Assembly: GCF_026212465.1 (NCBI RefSeq)
Contig: NC_080052.1
Coordinates: 31,792,326-31,856,325, forward strand
Direction of reading: 5' to 3'
Source of the DNA: Amaranthus tricolor
Lineage: Eukaryota; Streptophyta; Magnoliopsida; Caryophyllales; Amaranthaceae
Length of the DNA stretch: 64,000 nucleotides
This document shows, piece after piece, positions 1 through 11,599 of the stretch; position 1 is the first letter of the stretch; every line of letters begins with the position of its first letter. Both the position numbers and the translations under genes were made by a program. A model generated the notes under the pieces. It was not told the origin of the DNA and did not search any database. It saw nothing but the letters and a program-made list of their open reading frames with translations.

Positions 1-449
1 TCCTAATTATCTTTCTTAATTTTGCAGATGAATCAAATATTATCATCTCGTAATTTAAGTGGACTTCTTATAAAATGTAATATCTTTATAATTATTAAAT
101 TTATTTTTGCTATTATAGCATTGTGAGGTGATTTGTCAATAACTTACAGTATAGTATTTAATATCTACTTTGATTGAGTATGAATTTTTTAATATGATTA
201 GTCAATATCTTTTAACTTTTTTATCCTTATAATTATTTATTATGCTAAGAAAAAATTATCAAATAATTAAATTACTATTTATATATAAAAAGCTAAAAAA
301 TCCCGCGGACATTAATTACACTAGTTCAACTATTAATACAATTACCATTATATTTTTGTTATTTTTTTTTCTCTTGTCATCTGATTCCATATGGTCTAAT
401 TTTTTTATTTTTTAGAAAAATTGAACTAACATATTATTAAATGAGAATA
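1..449. other. Intergenic AT-rich DNA, no gene seen
   Basis: This stretch is AT-rich with no convincing open frame, RNA gene or clear repeat boundary. It ends at the TA dinucleotide that flanks the Stowaway-like MITE. Confidence 0.5.
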
Positions 450-684
450 CTCCCTCCTATTCATAGAGAATGAGACATTTGAGTTTTACACCAAAACTAA
501 GGAGAACTAGAGGACCACTTAAAATTGGGTTGAAAACTCTTTTTCCATAAAAGATATTGATATTTATGTATTGTTGTGTTATTATAGTAAAAGTAAAAAG
601 ATAAAAAAATGACAAAAATAAAAGTAAGACATTTTCAGTAAATTGACCCCAAAAAATATCTCATTCTCTCTCAATAGGAGGGAG
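450..684. mobile_element. Stowaway-type MITE (Tc1/mariner-derived)
   Basis: The 235-bp element starts CTCCCTCCTATTCATAGAGA and ends in its approximate inverse (TCTCTCAATAGGAGGGAG). It is flanked on both sides by TA, the target duplication of Tc1/mariner elements. The interior is AT-rich and non-coding. It lies upstream of the PPR transcription unit and could affect its promoter, but nothing here shows that it does. Confidence 0.85.
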
Positions 685-2194
685 TATTTAATTATAATAG
701 AATAAATCGGAACTCATGGTATTTTCCTACAAAATCAGAAATTGACTAGGGTTGCACTTCACCTTCAAGCCTACACAAACCGAGAAGCAAAAGGCATAAA
801 CTGCTTGGTTTCTGTCTCACCCTAAACAAAGAAGAACCATCCACCGACCACCAGTGTTCTTCTTTGTAAGTCTTGCTCACTTAAAATACCCTTCTGCGCT
901 TATTTTGATTGCTCTTGTTGTTTTTTGGCGCTTGATTTGATTGCTCTTATTGTTTTTTGGCGCTTAATTCAATTGCTGTTATTGTTAAGTGAATGCCGAT
1001 TCTATTAAATTTGTATGCCTTGTTACTCAATGTTGATATAGTATAATAATTTTCTGGATAGTTTTTTGCATCTTTGACCTTATGAAAGTCTGTAATTTCA
1101 GTTTTCTATCCTAATTTTTCATTATTCTTAATGCTGTTCAACGTTTAAATGCTGCATTTCTGCATATAATTGATACACTATTGATGATATCCTTGACTAT
1201 TGGAGCTGTAGCTTATACCATTATCAGAGTCTATGATTCAATAACTTACTCCTGCATCTCTTATAATTTGATCCATTTTACCAAAAAAAAATAAAAAATA
1301 GAAGAGCTTCTTCAGATAAACGGGGCAAACTATATGGGATGAAGGAAGTAAATTCCGTCCAATAACTCTCTGAGTGGCAGCCACTCTTAGTGCATCATAA
1401 AAATGGGTTGCTATAGTTTTATGCTCAATGACACTAGTCATAGCTGGTCTTAGGATTTAGAATTTGAATTTTCAGCTTCGGGTTCTGTCAGATGCTGGAC
1501 TGATGAACTCTCGTAGAATTGCGTGGAGAATTCACCGCAGGATCATTAAATCCTATTAGTATAATTTGTACTGATAAAATAGTGTTCTTGTTCCCGTTTT
1601 CTTTGGGAGCATTTAGCATTGCTTATTTGAGGGGGTGGGGGAAGGAACTAGTGGTTTAACTAGGGGAATGTTAGTTCTTATTTGCTTTAAGGTAAAAAAA
1701 TTGTTTTTTATTTTGTGTTCGTATATATGCCATATTTTCCAAAACCTTGATGATTATTGTAATGTTGTTTGTATAAACGAAATAATTGCTCGTATTCTGT
1801 CTAGAAAATAAGTCACCTACACGGAGTATTCTAATAGAATGTCAGAAGAGTGTTATCAACTTTTCTAATACAATTATGATGGTTCATGAATCATGATAAT
1901 ATTTTCCAATGTAGGCAAAATGTCACTGGATGCTTTGGTCAACAATATCATATCCTCAAGTACAGCTACTTTCGAAGAAAGGGGATGCTTTTAAGTTTAT
2001 TCTGTTGCCAATCTTTTATCCTAGACCTTTGAATACTTATATTGGTTTTATATTTTACTTTAAGGATTTTACTGTTTTTTACAGTCTGTTGATGGCCCTT
2101 TTATGAAGTTGGACTTAGTTTGTTGCAGAACATTCTGAATTTGACATGAATACGGTTAATCTCTAGTTTCAAACCGTCGTGAATAACTGAAATC
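685..2194 (+). other. Probable promoter and 5' UTR/intron region of the PPR gene
   Basis: No coding frame of note. A CT-rich stretch around 755-866 followed by a GTAAGT-like donor (about 866) looks like a 5' UTR exon, and T-rich intron-like DNA follows up to the PPR start. Splicing here is inference; a cDNA would settle it. Confidence 0.35.
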
Positions 2195-3637
2195 ATGCGG
2201 AGCAAGACGGGGTTGAGATGGTCAAAGAATATTACAACATCACAAGTGGTGCAGCTAATTCGAGCAGAAAAGGACTTGTCTAAGGCTGTTGCTATTTTTG
2301 ATGCAGCAACAGCTGAGTATAGAAATGGATTTAGACATGACCACATAACTTTTGGGCATTTGATTTCTAGATTAGTGTCTGCTAATCAGTTTAAACCAGC
2401 AGAGGAGCTGCTTAATAGGATGAAAGAAGAGAGGTGTAAGATTAAAGAAGAGATTTTCCTCTCCATTTGCAGAGGATATGGTCGGGTACATAAGCCATTG
2501 GAGGCTGTTCAAATTTTCAAAATCGCAAAAGATTATGGATGCGAACCTACAGAGAAATTTTATATCACTATATTTTCCATTCTTGTTGATGAAAGCCACT
2601 TAAAATTGGCCATGAGATTTTACCACTATATGAAGAAAATGGGTATCCTACCAAATGTTGTTTCTCTCAATATCTTGATCAAAGCCCTATGCAAGAGCAG
2701 TGGGACAATCGATGCTGCAATTAATATATTCAATGAAATGCCAAGTCGTGGGTGCTCTCCTGATTCATATACTTATGGTACATTGATCAGTGGGCTGTGT
2801 AAATGTGGAAGAATTGACGAGGCAAACAAATTCTTCAGGGAAATGGAGGCAAAAGGTTGCCTACCCACTGTTGTTACATACACTTCTTTGATTAATGTTC
2901 TGTGCAAATCTGGAAGGCTAGGGGATGCTTTCGTACTGTTCAAGGAAATGACAAGCAAAGACATTAAACCGAATGTTTATACCTACTCGGCTTTGATGGA
3001 TGGCCTTTGTAAGCACGGGCGTTTGTTACATGCCCTCGATCTACTGGAGATGATGATTCGCCAAGATCTTTCTCCGAACACTATCACTTATAGTACTTTG
3101 ATTAATGGACTTTGTAAGGATGGAAAGCTCTGTGAAGCCTTAAAGCTTTTTGATAGGATGAAACTTCAAGGCCTGAAACCGGATGTGGCACTTTATAATA
3201 AGATCATTAATGGTTTCGTTGACTTGAATAAGTGTCAAGAGGCTGCCAACTTTCTTGATGAAATGGTTCTTGCTGGAATTTCACCCAATAGATTAACTTG
3301 GAGCACTCATATTAAAGTGCATAATGTTGTCATACAAGGACTTTGTGAGAGTGATCTTAACCGGGCTTTTTATTTGTATCTGAGTATGAGAACCAGGGGC
3401 CTTACGGTTGAACCTGAAGTTTTTCACTCCCTTGTCAAAGGTTTTTGCAAGAAAAGAGACTTGCTTAAAGCTTATCGCACTCTTGATGAGATGGTTTGTG
3501 ATGGTTGTCATCCAGATGAGGAGATATGGAAGGCTATATTGCGAGGCTTTCTTGATCAAAAAAAGACTTTGGAATCTATTGAAAACTTTCATATGCAGTT
3601 GGCACAGACTATTAATGAGCTTGCGAAGTTGTCTTAA
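2195..3637 (+). CDS. P-class pentatricopeptide repeat (PPR) protein, At5g46100-like
   Basis: The single-exon gene encodes 480 residues made almost entirely of about eleven 35-residue PPR motifs, from roughly residue 48 to 460. The recurrent signatures are of the type TYGTLISGLCKCGRIDEA and TYSALMDGLCKHGR. The N-terminus (MRSKTGLRWSKNIT...) and the residues just before the first repeat closely resemble Arabidopsis At5g46100 as I remember it. No E, DYW or SMR domain follows, so it is P-class. PPR proteins bind single-stranded RNA, mostly in mitochondria or plastids, through residues 5 and 35 of each motif. The N-terminus is basic and short and not a textbook transit peptide, so the compartment is uncertain. 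The frame is intact and the start matches the family. Its RNA target is unknown. Confidence 0.92.
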   Translation: MRSKTGLRWSKNITTSQVVQLIRAEKDLSKAVAIFDAATAEYRNGFRHDHITFGHLISRLVSANQFKPAEELLNRMKEERCKIKEEIFLSICRGYGRVHKPLEAVQIFKIAKDYGCEPTEKFYITIFSILVDESHLKLAMRFYHYMKKMGILPNVVSLNILIKALCKSSGTIDAAINIFNEMPSRGCSPDSYTYGTLISGLCKCGRIDEANKFFREMEAKGCLPTVVTYTSLINVLCKSGRLGDAFVLFKEMTSKDIKPNVYTYSALMDGLCKHGRLLHALDLLEMMIRQDLSPNTITYSTLINGLCKDGKLCEALKLFDRMKLQGLKPDVALYNKIINGFVDLNKCQEAANFLDEMVLAGISPNRLTWSTHIKVHNVVIQGLCESDLNRAFYLYLSMRTRGLTVEPEVFHSLVKGFCKKRDLLKAYRTLDEMVCDGCHPDEEIWKAILRGFLDQKKTLESIENFHMQLAQTINELAKLS

Positions 3638-4644
3638 AAGTCCTATAAAAGGAATGAGATGATAGTTGCACAACAATTTGGCAGGTTTGAGTTCATGTCA
3701 ATTATTCTCTTCTGTCACATGCTACTGCTATACCGATTGCTGTTTACCTTTGCTTGTTTGTTTCAATTAAATTTCTTTTGCATTTTCTTCTTTAAACTAT
3801 TACATTGAGTAAGATTGTAAATATACATCTTTGCATTTGTTTCTCTATACCCATTAATGCATTAGAACTAGAAGTAATACCTCTAAAATTAACAGTGGGT
3901 TTTGCAGCATAAGCAGCTAGATTGTTTACATGAAGGAAAAATTAGTTTATAGTGCTAGGATTACGAAGATGTTGTTGTTAGAGGTCACTTCATGCTCGTT
4001 TACATGATGAATCTATTAGAAATTAAGGAGTTATATCTAGAGATATCTGCACTTTAAAAAATTTCGGAGTCTACGGTGTATCACTGAAGTAGCAATTCAT
4101 CTTTTGTTTGATTATCCACTGCCCCTGTCAGTTGTCACGCAGAAAATGTTTGGCTTTCAGTTGTTTGGTTACGTCTTCATTCTATGAGTACGAATGCAGT
4201 GTTAAAATTTTGAAGTTCACGTCATTGTCAGTCTCCTAGTATCTTTCATCAAGGTACAACCTGTCATCTTTTTCTGTGGAAATTCGATGACAATGATCTA
4301 ATCCCTCCGTGACTATAAGATTACCTCATTGACTTCGAAAAGCTCACATTATTTTGGTCAATGGGGCTATGTCATCGGAGTATGACTTTTTACATGAGCT
4401 ATAGTTTAGCTGTTTCCTAGTTAGGGTTGTGCTTTATCTACGCTTTATGTTTCTTTGACCATTTTTTGTTTGATGATGTTTATTGCACAGCATGCACTCC
4501 ATAGTATAATGAACTGATTTATTTGGCTATTTGGAGTCCATGTAAACAATGAGGTGGGGTTAAATACAGTACATATTTTGTGTATTGCGGATGTTAAAAG
4601 TTGGGATATATTCAAGGCAGAACATGTACAAGACATAGAAGTCA
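3638..4644. other. Convergent 3' regions of the PPR and DMP genes
   Basis: This kilobase separates the PPR stop from the DMP stop on the opposite strand. It is AT-rich with no supported gene. A short segment around 4300-4380 (CCCTCCGTGACTATAAGATT onward, ending ATGTCATCGGAG) looks like a decayed Stowaway MITE, but its ends are too degraded for a firm call. Confidence 0.4.
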
Positions 4645-5277
4645 TCAGTTAGTGGTTAGGGGAAAACCAATTCCATGGCGCTGTGTGGGAAAAGCTACAA
4701 ATAGCATACTGCAGATGACTCCTATTCCAATTGGTAGCGCTGTAAGAATCTCCTGGGTCTCTCTTGATGGTGCTGGATAGAAGCATTGAACTGTGTTCTT
4801 GTCAAACAAAGCAATTGCTGCAAAAACAAATACAGACATAAAAGCATGCAGAAAATCTATGAACCGGAGTCGGTACTTGGCAGCAAGCTGAGGTGGAAGT
4901 TTTGCTGACCCGTCGATCACCCACAGACCATTGATTGTGGCAAACCCATAGTAGATGTTTCCATCATCATCCTTGAAGCAGTCAGTGAAGCTGAGCAGAA
5001 AAGAAGACAGCCCACAAATATTGATTAAAATGGAAGTAATTGTTCTGCTGACAGGATCACAATCACCCTGGTTCGTGAAAATTGGGGCGAGCAGCTGGAA
5101 GGCCATTACTGTTCCAGTTGGTAGTAGTTTGGCTAAGTGAGCTGTGCTCTGAAATGTCTGGCTGATGGCTTGCTGGATGGGATTTCTGTCCGGTGTATAC
5201 GGTACATCTCGGAGAAGTGGAACCTTTTGATCATCATCATTTAGGTGAGCTTCTTCTTTGATTACACTGATATCCAT
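4645..5277 (-). CDS. DMP: DMP/DUF679 four-helix membrane protein (copy A)
   Basis: The intronless gene encodes 210 residues. The DUF679 region runs from about residue 38 to 205, with four hydrophobic segments near 51-67, 80-97, 140-157 and 178-196. The N-terminus is acidic and hydrophilic. Family marks visible are LLPTGT before helix 1, TNQGDC in the first loop and FPTQRHGIG near the C-terminus. DMPs are plant-specific endomembrane proteins; published roles include membrane remodelling in senescence and, for the DMP8/9 pollen type, gamete fusion. The sequence looks more like the general DMP2-7 type, but I cannot assign a subgroup by eye. A second copy at 12645-13271 lies on the same strand and shares about half its residues, suggesting an old tandem duplication now separated by a Copia element. 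Confidence 0.9.
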   Translation of the reverse strand: MDISVIKEEAHLNDDDQKVPLLRDVPYTPDRNPIQQAISQTFQSTAHLAKLLPTGTVMAFQLLAPIFTNQGDCDPVSRTITSILINICGLSSFLLSFTDCFKDDDGNIYYGFATINGLWVIDGSAKLPPQLAAKYRLRFIDFLHAFMSVFVFAAIALFDKNTVQCFYPAPSRETQEILTALPIGIGVICSMLFVAFPTQRHGIGFPLTTN

Positions 5278-6869
5278 GGTAATTGGTATGTCTCTATTTT
5301 GCCGATTGTTTTTTTCTAAATATTTTCAGTTCTTGTTTACAGTTACAGGCTTTGAGAGGCTGACAGCCTTATAGAGCGACGGGGGAAGATGGCAAGAGGC
5401 GCATTGAGTGGAGCAAAAGGTATGGGATGTCAGCATAGTCATGCCTTGCAAGAAAGAGGAATCTAAGGTTTATTTGAGGTAAAGCTTACTTTTTATAATC
5501 ATGGGAAAGTTGCTCCTGTAATTTAGCTAAGAAAGGTATAATCCAATGAGTTTGGCAGTTACATCCTTGCTTCTTGACAGTTATGATGATATAACAGATA
5601 TGGGTTTCTTAAGTTTGTAATCAGTGCAACCAATGCGTGAACTAAAAACACAGTTTTTGCTTTTGGGATATTGCTTTGAAATCTATTATTCTAACATCTT
5701 GTTTAGGATAAAATTGGTCATCTTTATCTCAATTGTTGAAAATTTTTATTATTGAGCATTTGGGTTTATGTAGTCGACTACTGAACCTGATCTATTGTTT
5801 CATGTTGCTGATGCTAATCTTTCGGAATTGGTTGTGGTGGTGTTGCTGTATAGAACATCTAGGACCCTTTCTTGAATCCTCGCCCTGCGAAGATGCTTTG
5901 TGCATTGGACTACATTTTTTTTGGAACATTTGGATCTTGGGAGATAAATATAAAAGTTTATTCCGTTAGCCAATGCAATAAAGTGGCTTCCGTTTAGACG
6001 GAATTTGACTTGGAAGATAGAAGCATAGATAGAAATTTTATTTGGTTTTCTATGACCTCATTAGAATGTTTCGTTGACATGAAGAAACACATGGTTTGCT
6101 TTTTTGGTGAGTACTATAATATCAAATTTGATTAGTTCAAGTTGTCTTAATTATGCTTGGCGTGTAAAATTAGGATCAAAATTGTTTTATTGTGTATGCC
6201 CTCGGTTTTTATTTGCACCGTTTTAATTCTTTGGCATTTTTCATATTACTTGCAACCTTACTCTTTTCAGAAAAAAAATCAATTCCATAACTATTTGTAG
6301 GCCTCACCATTTATCCATTAATGCCCATTTGAACAAGGGCCATCTTGAAATTTCCTTCACCACCAAACAATATTATTATATTATTGATGATTTTCTCACC
6401 ATTTAATTTTAATGTCAATATAAGCAAGAGCAATTTTGTAGCATCCCACTTTTTTTTTTCCCAATTTGTGCCATTGTAATTGGGTGCAAGTAAAAAACGG
6501 AGAAGGTACGAGTTCTGTTTAGTTGGGAGAATGAAACATTTATTACAACAACATAGTTTGTGCAACACTTATCATCCCTTGTACGGTATGCTCTCTTAGA
6601 ATTAGCCAGGCTGTTTATTTGTTGTATTAACAAAAAAATATAGAATTAGTAATATTGAAGAATAAGTTGAATTGATGATGTCTCTTATTGGGGCTAAGAT
6701 TTATAATTCTCTGATTTTAAATTATAATAAATTGTATTAAAATGACTCATTAAATTATGTATACTATTTATTTGTGTGAAGTTGCTCATGATTTTTCTAC
6801 TAGTGATTAATTAGAAACAATTTTATTGTTAGTGCTATCACTGATAAGAGTAAAATTGTGTATATTAGA
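5278..6869. other. Upstream region of DMP copy A and left flank of the Copia element
   Basis: AT-rich non-coding DNA. The first few hundred bases upstream of the minus-strand DMP start presumably hold its promoter and 5' UTR. The open frames in this stretch (for example around 5733-5969 and 6311-6633) show no family resemblance. Confidence 0.4.
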
Positions 6870-7153
6870 TGTTAAAATAATCTAGAAAAATTTAGGATTT
6901 TAATTAAATATAAAAAAATATCTAAACTAAAGAATTAAAAAATAAAAATATCTAAGATAATATAATGGAATATCCTAGAAAAGTAATTAAAAAATTAAAA
7001 ATATTTAAGATATTTTAGTAAACTTGCACTATAAATACCCATTGATGTAATCAATTTTTTGTGCAATGAAGAACAATATTCATTCTACATATTCACTCAT
7101 CTTCCTCTCCAAATAAATCCATTCACTATTTTACCATCTAAATTTTTCCTACA
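6870..7153 (+). repeat. 5' LTR of the Copia element
   Basis: The 284-bp repeat has TG...CA ends. A TATAAATA box lies at about 7030, which should drive genomic RNA. It nearly matches the 3' LTR at 11313-11594. Confidence 0.95.
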
Positions 7154-7155
7154 TT

Positions 7156-7169
7156 TGGTATCAAGAGCT
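7156..7169 (+). other. Copia primer binding site
   Basis: TGGTATCAAGAGC two bases past the LTR matches the complement of the 3' end of plant initiator-Met tRNA (TGGTATCAGAGC) except for one extra A. Confidence 0.85.
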
Positions 7170-7254
7170 AATTAAAACCAAGACCTCCAAACAACCTAAA
7201 CACATTAACCAACATACTCCACAATAAAATAAACCTCTAACCACAAAATAAAAA

Positions 7255-7923
7255 ATGACCTCAACCACTAATTACCCCCAAGTTAATTGGGTTCCCACAT
7301 TTAAGGGAGAAAAATATGAACAATGGGCTATGCAAATGAGGTCAATATTTATCTCCTAAGATTTATGAGAATTAGTACAAGAAGGTTACGAGCAACCACC
7401 CAAAGATGACACTAAAGAGTCATCTTGGGATGAAACAAAAATAAAACAATATAAACAAAATAGGATAAGGGATAACTATGCCCTATCTCTATTATATCGT
7501 GGAGTCGACGAGGCAATACTTACAACTATCATGTCTGCAAAAACAGCTACGGAGGCTTGGAGGATCCTGGAGACAAAATACAGAGGTTCCGAAGAGGTAA
7601 TTCTTTTTAAACTCCAATCACTATGGAGAGAATTTGATAATCTATTAATGGCAGAAAATGAAACAATACATTCATTTTTTGACCGAGTCACTAATATAGT
7701 TTATCAAATAAGATCAAATGGTGGTAAAATAGAAGATGAAAATGTGATTCGAAAAATATTAAGGAGTCTTTCACAAAAATATAACATTATTGCCACAACA
7801 ATAGAAGAAGTTAACAAGAAAAATTTATCTCAATTAAGTATGCCTGAATTAATGGGATCACTACTTGCACATGAAGATAGATTAAAAAGATTTAACGAAG
7901 AACCACTAGAACAAGGTTTCTAA
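7255..7923 (+). pseudogene. Copia gag (capsid), broken
   Basis: The frame opens at the ATG at 7255 and encodes a UBN2/Copia-type gag (for example the EAWRILETKYRG motif near 7549). Two in-frame stops lie close together: TAA at 7357 and TGA at 7366, the latter at a place where Trp (TGG) would be natural. The rest of the capsid region is open to TAA at 7921. There the coding continues only in the +1 frame, which is open from 7919. Copia elements normally use one long frame, so the step is most simply an indel; a programmed +1 shift at the GGT-TTC-TAA junction cannot be excluded from sequence alone. Confidence 0.9.
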
Positions 7924-10900
7924 TGGTGAAAATAAAAATAGTCATTGTAAAAATTATGAAAAAGGACAAACATCAACTAATTGTAGCAAGGGGAGAGGAA
8001 ATTTTAAAAATCAAAGGAGTCGATTAAATAATCAAACTGACCTTTATTGTAAATTATGTAAGAAAACTAACCACAATACTAATGATTGTCGGTACAAATG
8101 TAAGAGGTGTAAAAAACACTCTCACCTCGAAAAAGATTGTTGGTATCGACAAAAAGAAGCAAACTATTCCGAAAATAATAATTCCGGAGAGCAAATATTT
8201 TACACTGGATTAAATGCACAAGAAAAAGTAAGTGACATATGGTATATTGATAGTGGTTGTTCAAACCACATGACCGGCAATAAAAATTATTTTGTCACTC
8301 TTGACGAAAATGTTAAAACACACATCACACTTGGCGACGGTAAAAAAGAAGATGTCGCCGGAAAAGGAACAATTGCCGTTAAAACAAAAAATGGATCATC
8401 AAAATTAATTCATGAAGTTTTTTATGTTCCCGGACTTGCACAAAATTTATTAAGCGTAGGCCAATTAATTAAAAAAGGATATATGGTTAAATTTGAGAAT
8501 AACAAATGTCAAATCTATGATAAAAATAAGGGTCAGATAACAACAACTGTTGAAATGGTTCCTAACAAAATATTCCCATTAAAATTGCCATTTGAAGAAA
8601 AATTGGCTTTAAGCTCAATAAATGATGAATCCACCTTATGGCATTTGAGATTCGGGCATCTAAATTTCAACAGTCTAAAACTATTAAAACAAAAAGAAAT
8701 GGTAATTGGACTACCATCAATAAAAAATGAAAGAAAAATTTGTGAAGGCTGTATATATGGCAAGATGCACAGATTGCCATTTCCTACCACACCTTGGAGG
8801 GCCAAGGCTCCTCTAGAGCTTGTTCATGCAGATATCTGGGGTCCTACCAAGAATCCGTCTCTTGGCGGAAAAAGATATTTTCTTCTGTTCGTAGATGACT
8901 ACTCCCGCATGATGTGGGTATATTTCCTGGAGAAAAAATCAGAAGCTTTTTCCCACTTCATGGAATTCAAAGCCCTCACAGAAAATCAAAGTGAGCATTC
9001 TCTTAAGATTCTTAGAACAGATCGTGGCGGAGAATTTACAAGCAACGAATTCAACAACTTCTATAAGAAGCATGGGATTAAAAGAGAACTTACAGCAAGG
9101 CGTACACCACAACAAAATGGTGTCGCGGAAAGGAAAAACCGCACTATAGTAGAGATGGCCCGCAGCATGATGCAGGGTAAACATCTACCCAAAGGATACT
9201 GGGCCGAAGCTGTTCACACGGCAGTATATATCCTCAATAGATCTCCCACAAAAGCAGTTAGGGATTTAACGCCATATGAAGCCTGGCACAAGAGAAAGCC
9301 AAGAGTAGAACACCTCAAAGTGTTCGGATGCGTAGCTTATGCCCACATCCCAAAGGAGAATCGGGAAAAGCTCGACGAGAAGGGAGAAAAATGCATATTC
9401 ATTGGATACAGTCACGAAACAAAAGGATATCGCCTTTACAAGCCTGAATCTAAACAATTAATCATCTCTAGAGACGTAATTTTCGATGAAGCAGCCGAAT
9501 GAACGTGGAAAGAAAAAGAAACTGAAGCTCGCGAAGGAGATACTCTTCTAAGAGATCCAAGTGAAGAAGACGGAGCAGACCAACCAACAAACCCATCATC
9601 TCCGAGTCCAAGTACACCTGAAAGTACAAGATCATTCCCAAGCTCAAGAAGCCAAACATCACGTTTAACTCCTCAACCTCAAGAAGCCCGAAGATCAACA
9701 CGAGATCGGCAACCGCCATCATGGTTACAAGATTACCATTGTGACCAAGCAATGATGGCTCTCTTCTCTAGTGAGCCACAAACATTTCAAGAAGCAGCAC
9801 AAGAAGAAACCTGGATTGAGGCTATGAACGAAGAAATCAAAATGATCGAGAAGAATCACACATGGAAACTTGTAGACAAACCACAAGACAAGGAAGTCAT
9901 CGGACTCAAGTGGGTCTACAAGGTGAAACATAATGATGATGGCTCCATCAACAAGTACAAAGCAAGGCTCGTAGCAAAGGGATATGCGCAACAACCAGGA
10001 ATCGACTTCAACGAAACATATGCACCATTTGTCCGCATGGAGACAATCAGAACAGTTCTGGCATTAGCAGCACAGCATCAGCTACCAGTCTTTCAACTCG
10101 ATGTCAAATCAGCATTTCTAAATGGAGAACTTGAAGAAGAAGTGTACGTCGAGCAACCGCAGGGATACGTCATCAAAGGCCATGAAGACAAAGTATACCG
10201 CCTTCGAAAAGCTCTGTACGGACTCAAACAAGCACCCCGAGCGTGGAACAGCAACATCGACAATTATCTTCTCCAGCATGGTTTCATCAAGAGTCCGAGT
10301 GAACCTTCACTATACATCAAGACACAAGGTAACAACTTTCTCATTTTATGCTTGTACGTGGATGATCTAATCTATACAGGCACACACCCAACGATGATCG
10401 AAGAATTTAAAAAGGCTATGATGAAGGAGTACGAGATGACAGACCTTGGTACAATGAAATACTTCCTTGGCATACAAATCAAACAAAGCCCAGGAAGAAT
10501 ATTTCTATCACAAGAGAAATATGCAGAAGACCTTCTCAAGAAATTCAACATGGGTGAATGTAAGCCGCTGGCTACACCAATGGCAATCAACGAGAAGTTA
10601 TCAAAGTACGATGGCAAACCAAAAGTCGACGGAGCAATGTATCGAAGCTTGGTCGGCTCTCTTATTTATCTCACACATACAAGACCAGATATAGTCAACG
10701 CTGTCAGCATCGTATCCAGGTTCATGAGAGAACCGAGCAAGGATCATCTAACAGCAGAAAAGAGGATTCTCAGATACATTAAGGGAACAAAAAGCTATGG
10801 GATCATGTACGAAACTGAAAAAGATTTCAAGCTCACAGGATACACCGATAGCGACTGGGCTGGAAGCGTGGATGATAGAAAAAGTACAAGCGGGTACGTA

Positions 10901-11306
10901 TTTCAGCTTGGAAAGAAGGTGGTCTCATGGTCATCAAAAAAACAGGCGACAGTAGCTTTATCATCAGCAGAAGCAGCGTACATTGCAGCAACAAGTGCAG
11001 CACGTGAAGCAGTCTGGCTGAGAAGGATATTAATCGATCTACAACATAAGCAAGAGACACCAACAACAATGTTCTGCGACAACATGTCAACAATAGCAAT
11101 GACGAAGAATCCAGTGTTTCATAGTAGATCAAAACACATCGAGATACGACATCACTACATTCGTGAGTTAGTAGACAAGAAAGAGATCGAACTACAATTC
11201 TGCAAGACGGGGGAGCAGCTCGCAGACATTTTGCACAAAACCCATATCAACTGATAGATTTATCGATTTCAGAAGACGACTTAGAGTTCAAGATTTTTCA
11301 GATTAG
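7919..11306 (+). pseudogene. Copia nucleocapsid-protease-integrase-RT-RNase H polyprotein, broken
   Basis: The +1 frame encodes two CX2CX4HX4C zinc knuckles (about 8048-8140) and a protease with an Asp-Ser-Gly active site (WYIDSGCSNHM, about 8240-8272). The integrase has an HHCC motif (HLRFGH...CEGC, about 8641-8750) and a catalytic core with the expected Asp, Asp, Glu (ADIWGP, RTDRGGEF, AERKNRT). The reverse transcriptase has YVDD at about 10356 and RNase H has TDSDWAG at about 10846. A TGA at 9500 splits the integrase C-terminal region from the RT half, which stays in the same frame to 11254. Near 11229-11236 the frame slips by one: the usual Copia C-terminal stretch (TKP...RRLRVQDFSD) is readable in the next frame and ends at TAG 11304. 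RT, integrase and RNase H motifs look intact. Confidence 0.93.
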
Positions 11307-11312
11307 GGGGAG
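11302..11312 (+). other. Copia polypurine tract
   Basis: ATTAGGGGGAG lies directly before the 3' LTR and overlaps the polyprotein stop. It is the plus-strand priming site for reverse transcription. Confidence 0.9.
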
Positions 11313-11594
11313 TGTTAAAATAATCTAGAAAAATCTAGGATTTTAATTAAATATAAAAATATCTAAACTAAAGAATTAAAAAATAAAAATATCTAAGATA
11401 ATATAATGGAAGATCCTAGAAAAGTAATTAAAAAATTAAAAATATCTAAGATATTTTAGTAAACTTGCACTATAAATACCCATTGATGTAATCAATTTTT
11501 TGTGCAATGAAGAACAATATTCATTCTATGTATTCACTCATCTTCCTCTCCAAATAAATCCATTCACTATTTTACCATCTAAATTTTTCCTACA
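11313..11594 (+). repeat. 3' LTR of the Copia element
   Basis: The 282-bp copy of the 5' LTR has the same TG...CA ends and is followed by the TTAGA target duplication. Confidence 0.95.
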
Positions 11595-11599
11595 TTAGA

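Larger units (their letters stand above)
6870..11594 (+). mobile_element. Complete Ty1/Copia LTR retrotransposon, coding-defective
   Basis: The 4725-bp element is bounded by LTRs that begin TGTTAAAATAATCTAG and end TTTTTCCTACA. It is flanked by a 5-bp target duplication TTAGA (6865-6869 and 11595-11599). A primer binding site of the initiator-Met-tRNA type follows the left LTR, and a polypurine tract precedes the right LTR. The order is gag, two CCHC knuckles, protease, integrase, reverse transcriptase, RNase H, which is Copia order (integrase before RT). By my alignment the LTRs differ at about five positions plus one 2-bp gap, roughly 1.8%. That suggests insertion around one million years ago under commonly used plant rates. 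Two stops and a frame step in gag, one stop in pol and one frame step near the C-terminus make it non-autonomous. Confidence 0.97.

Noticed and set aside
3293..3676. Minus-strand frame of 127 codons over the PPR gene
   Set aside because: Shadow of the PPR coding sequence, with no family resemblance. Other minus-strand frames over the Copia, kinase and NYN genes were dropped for the same reason.
7912..7925. Certain programmed frameshift in Copia
   Set aside because: Four other coding lesions show that the element is decaying, so a mutational indel is the simpler explanation.
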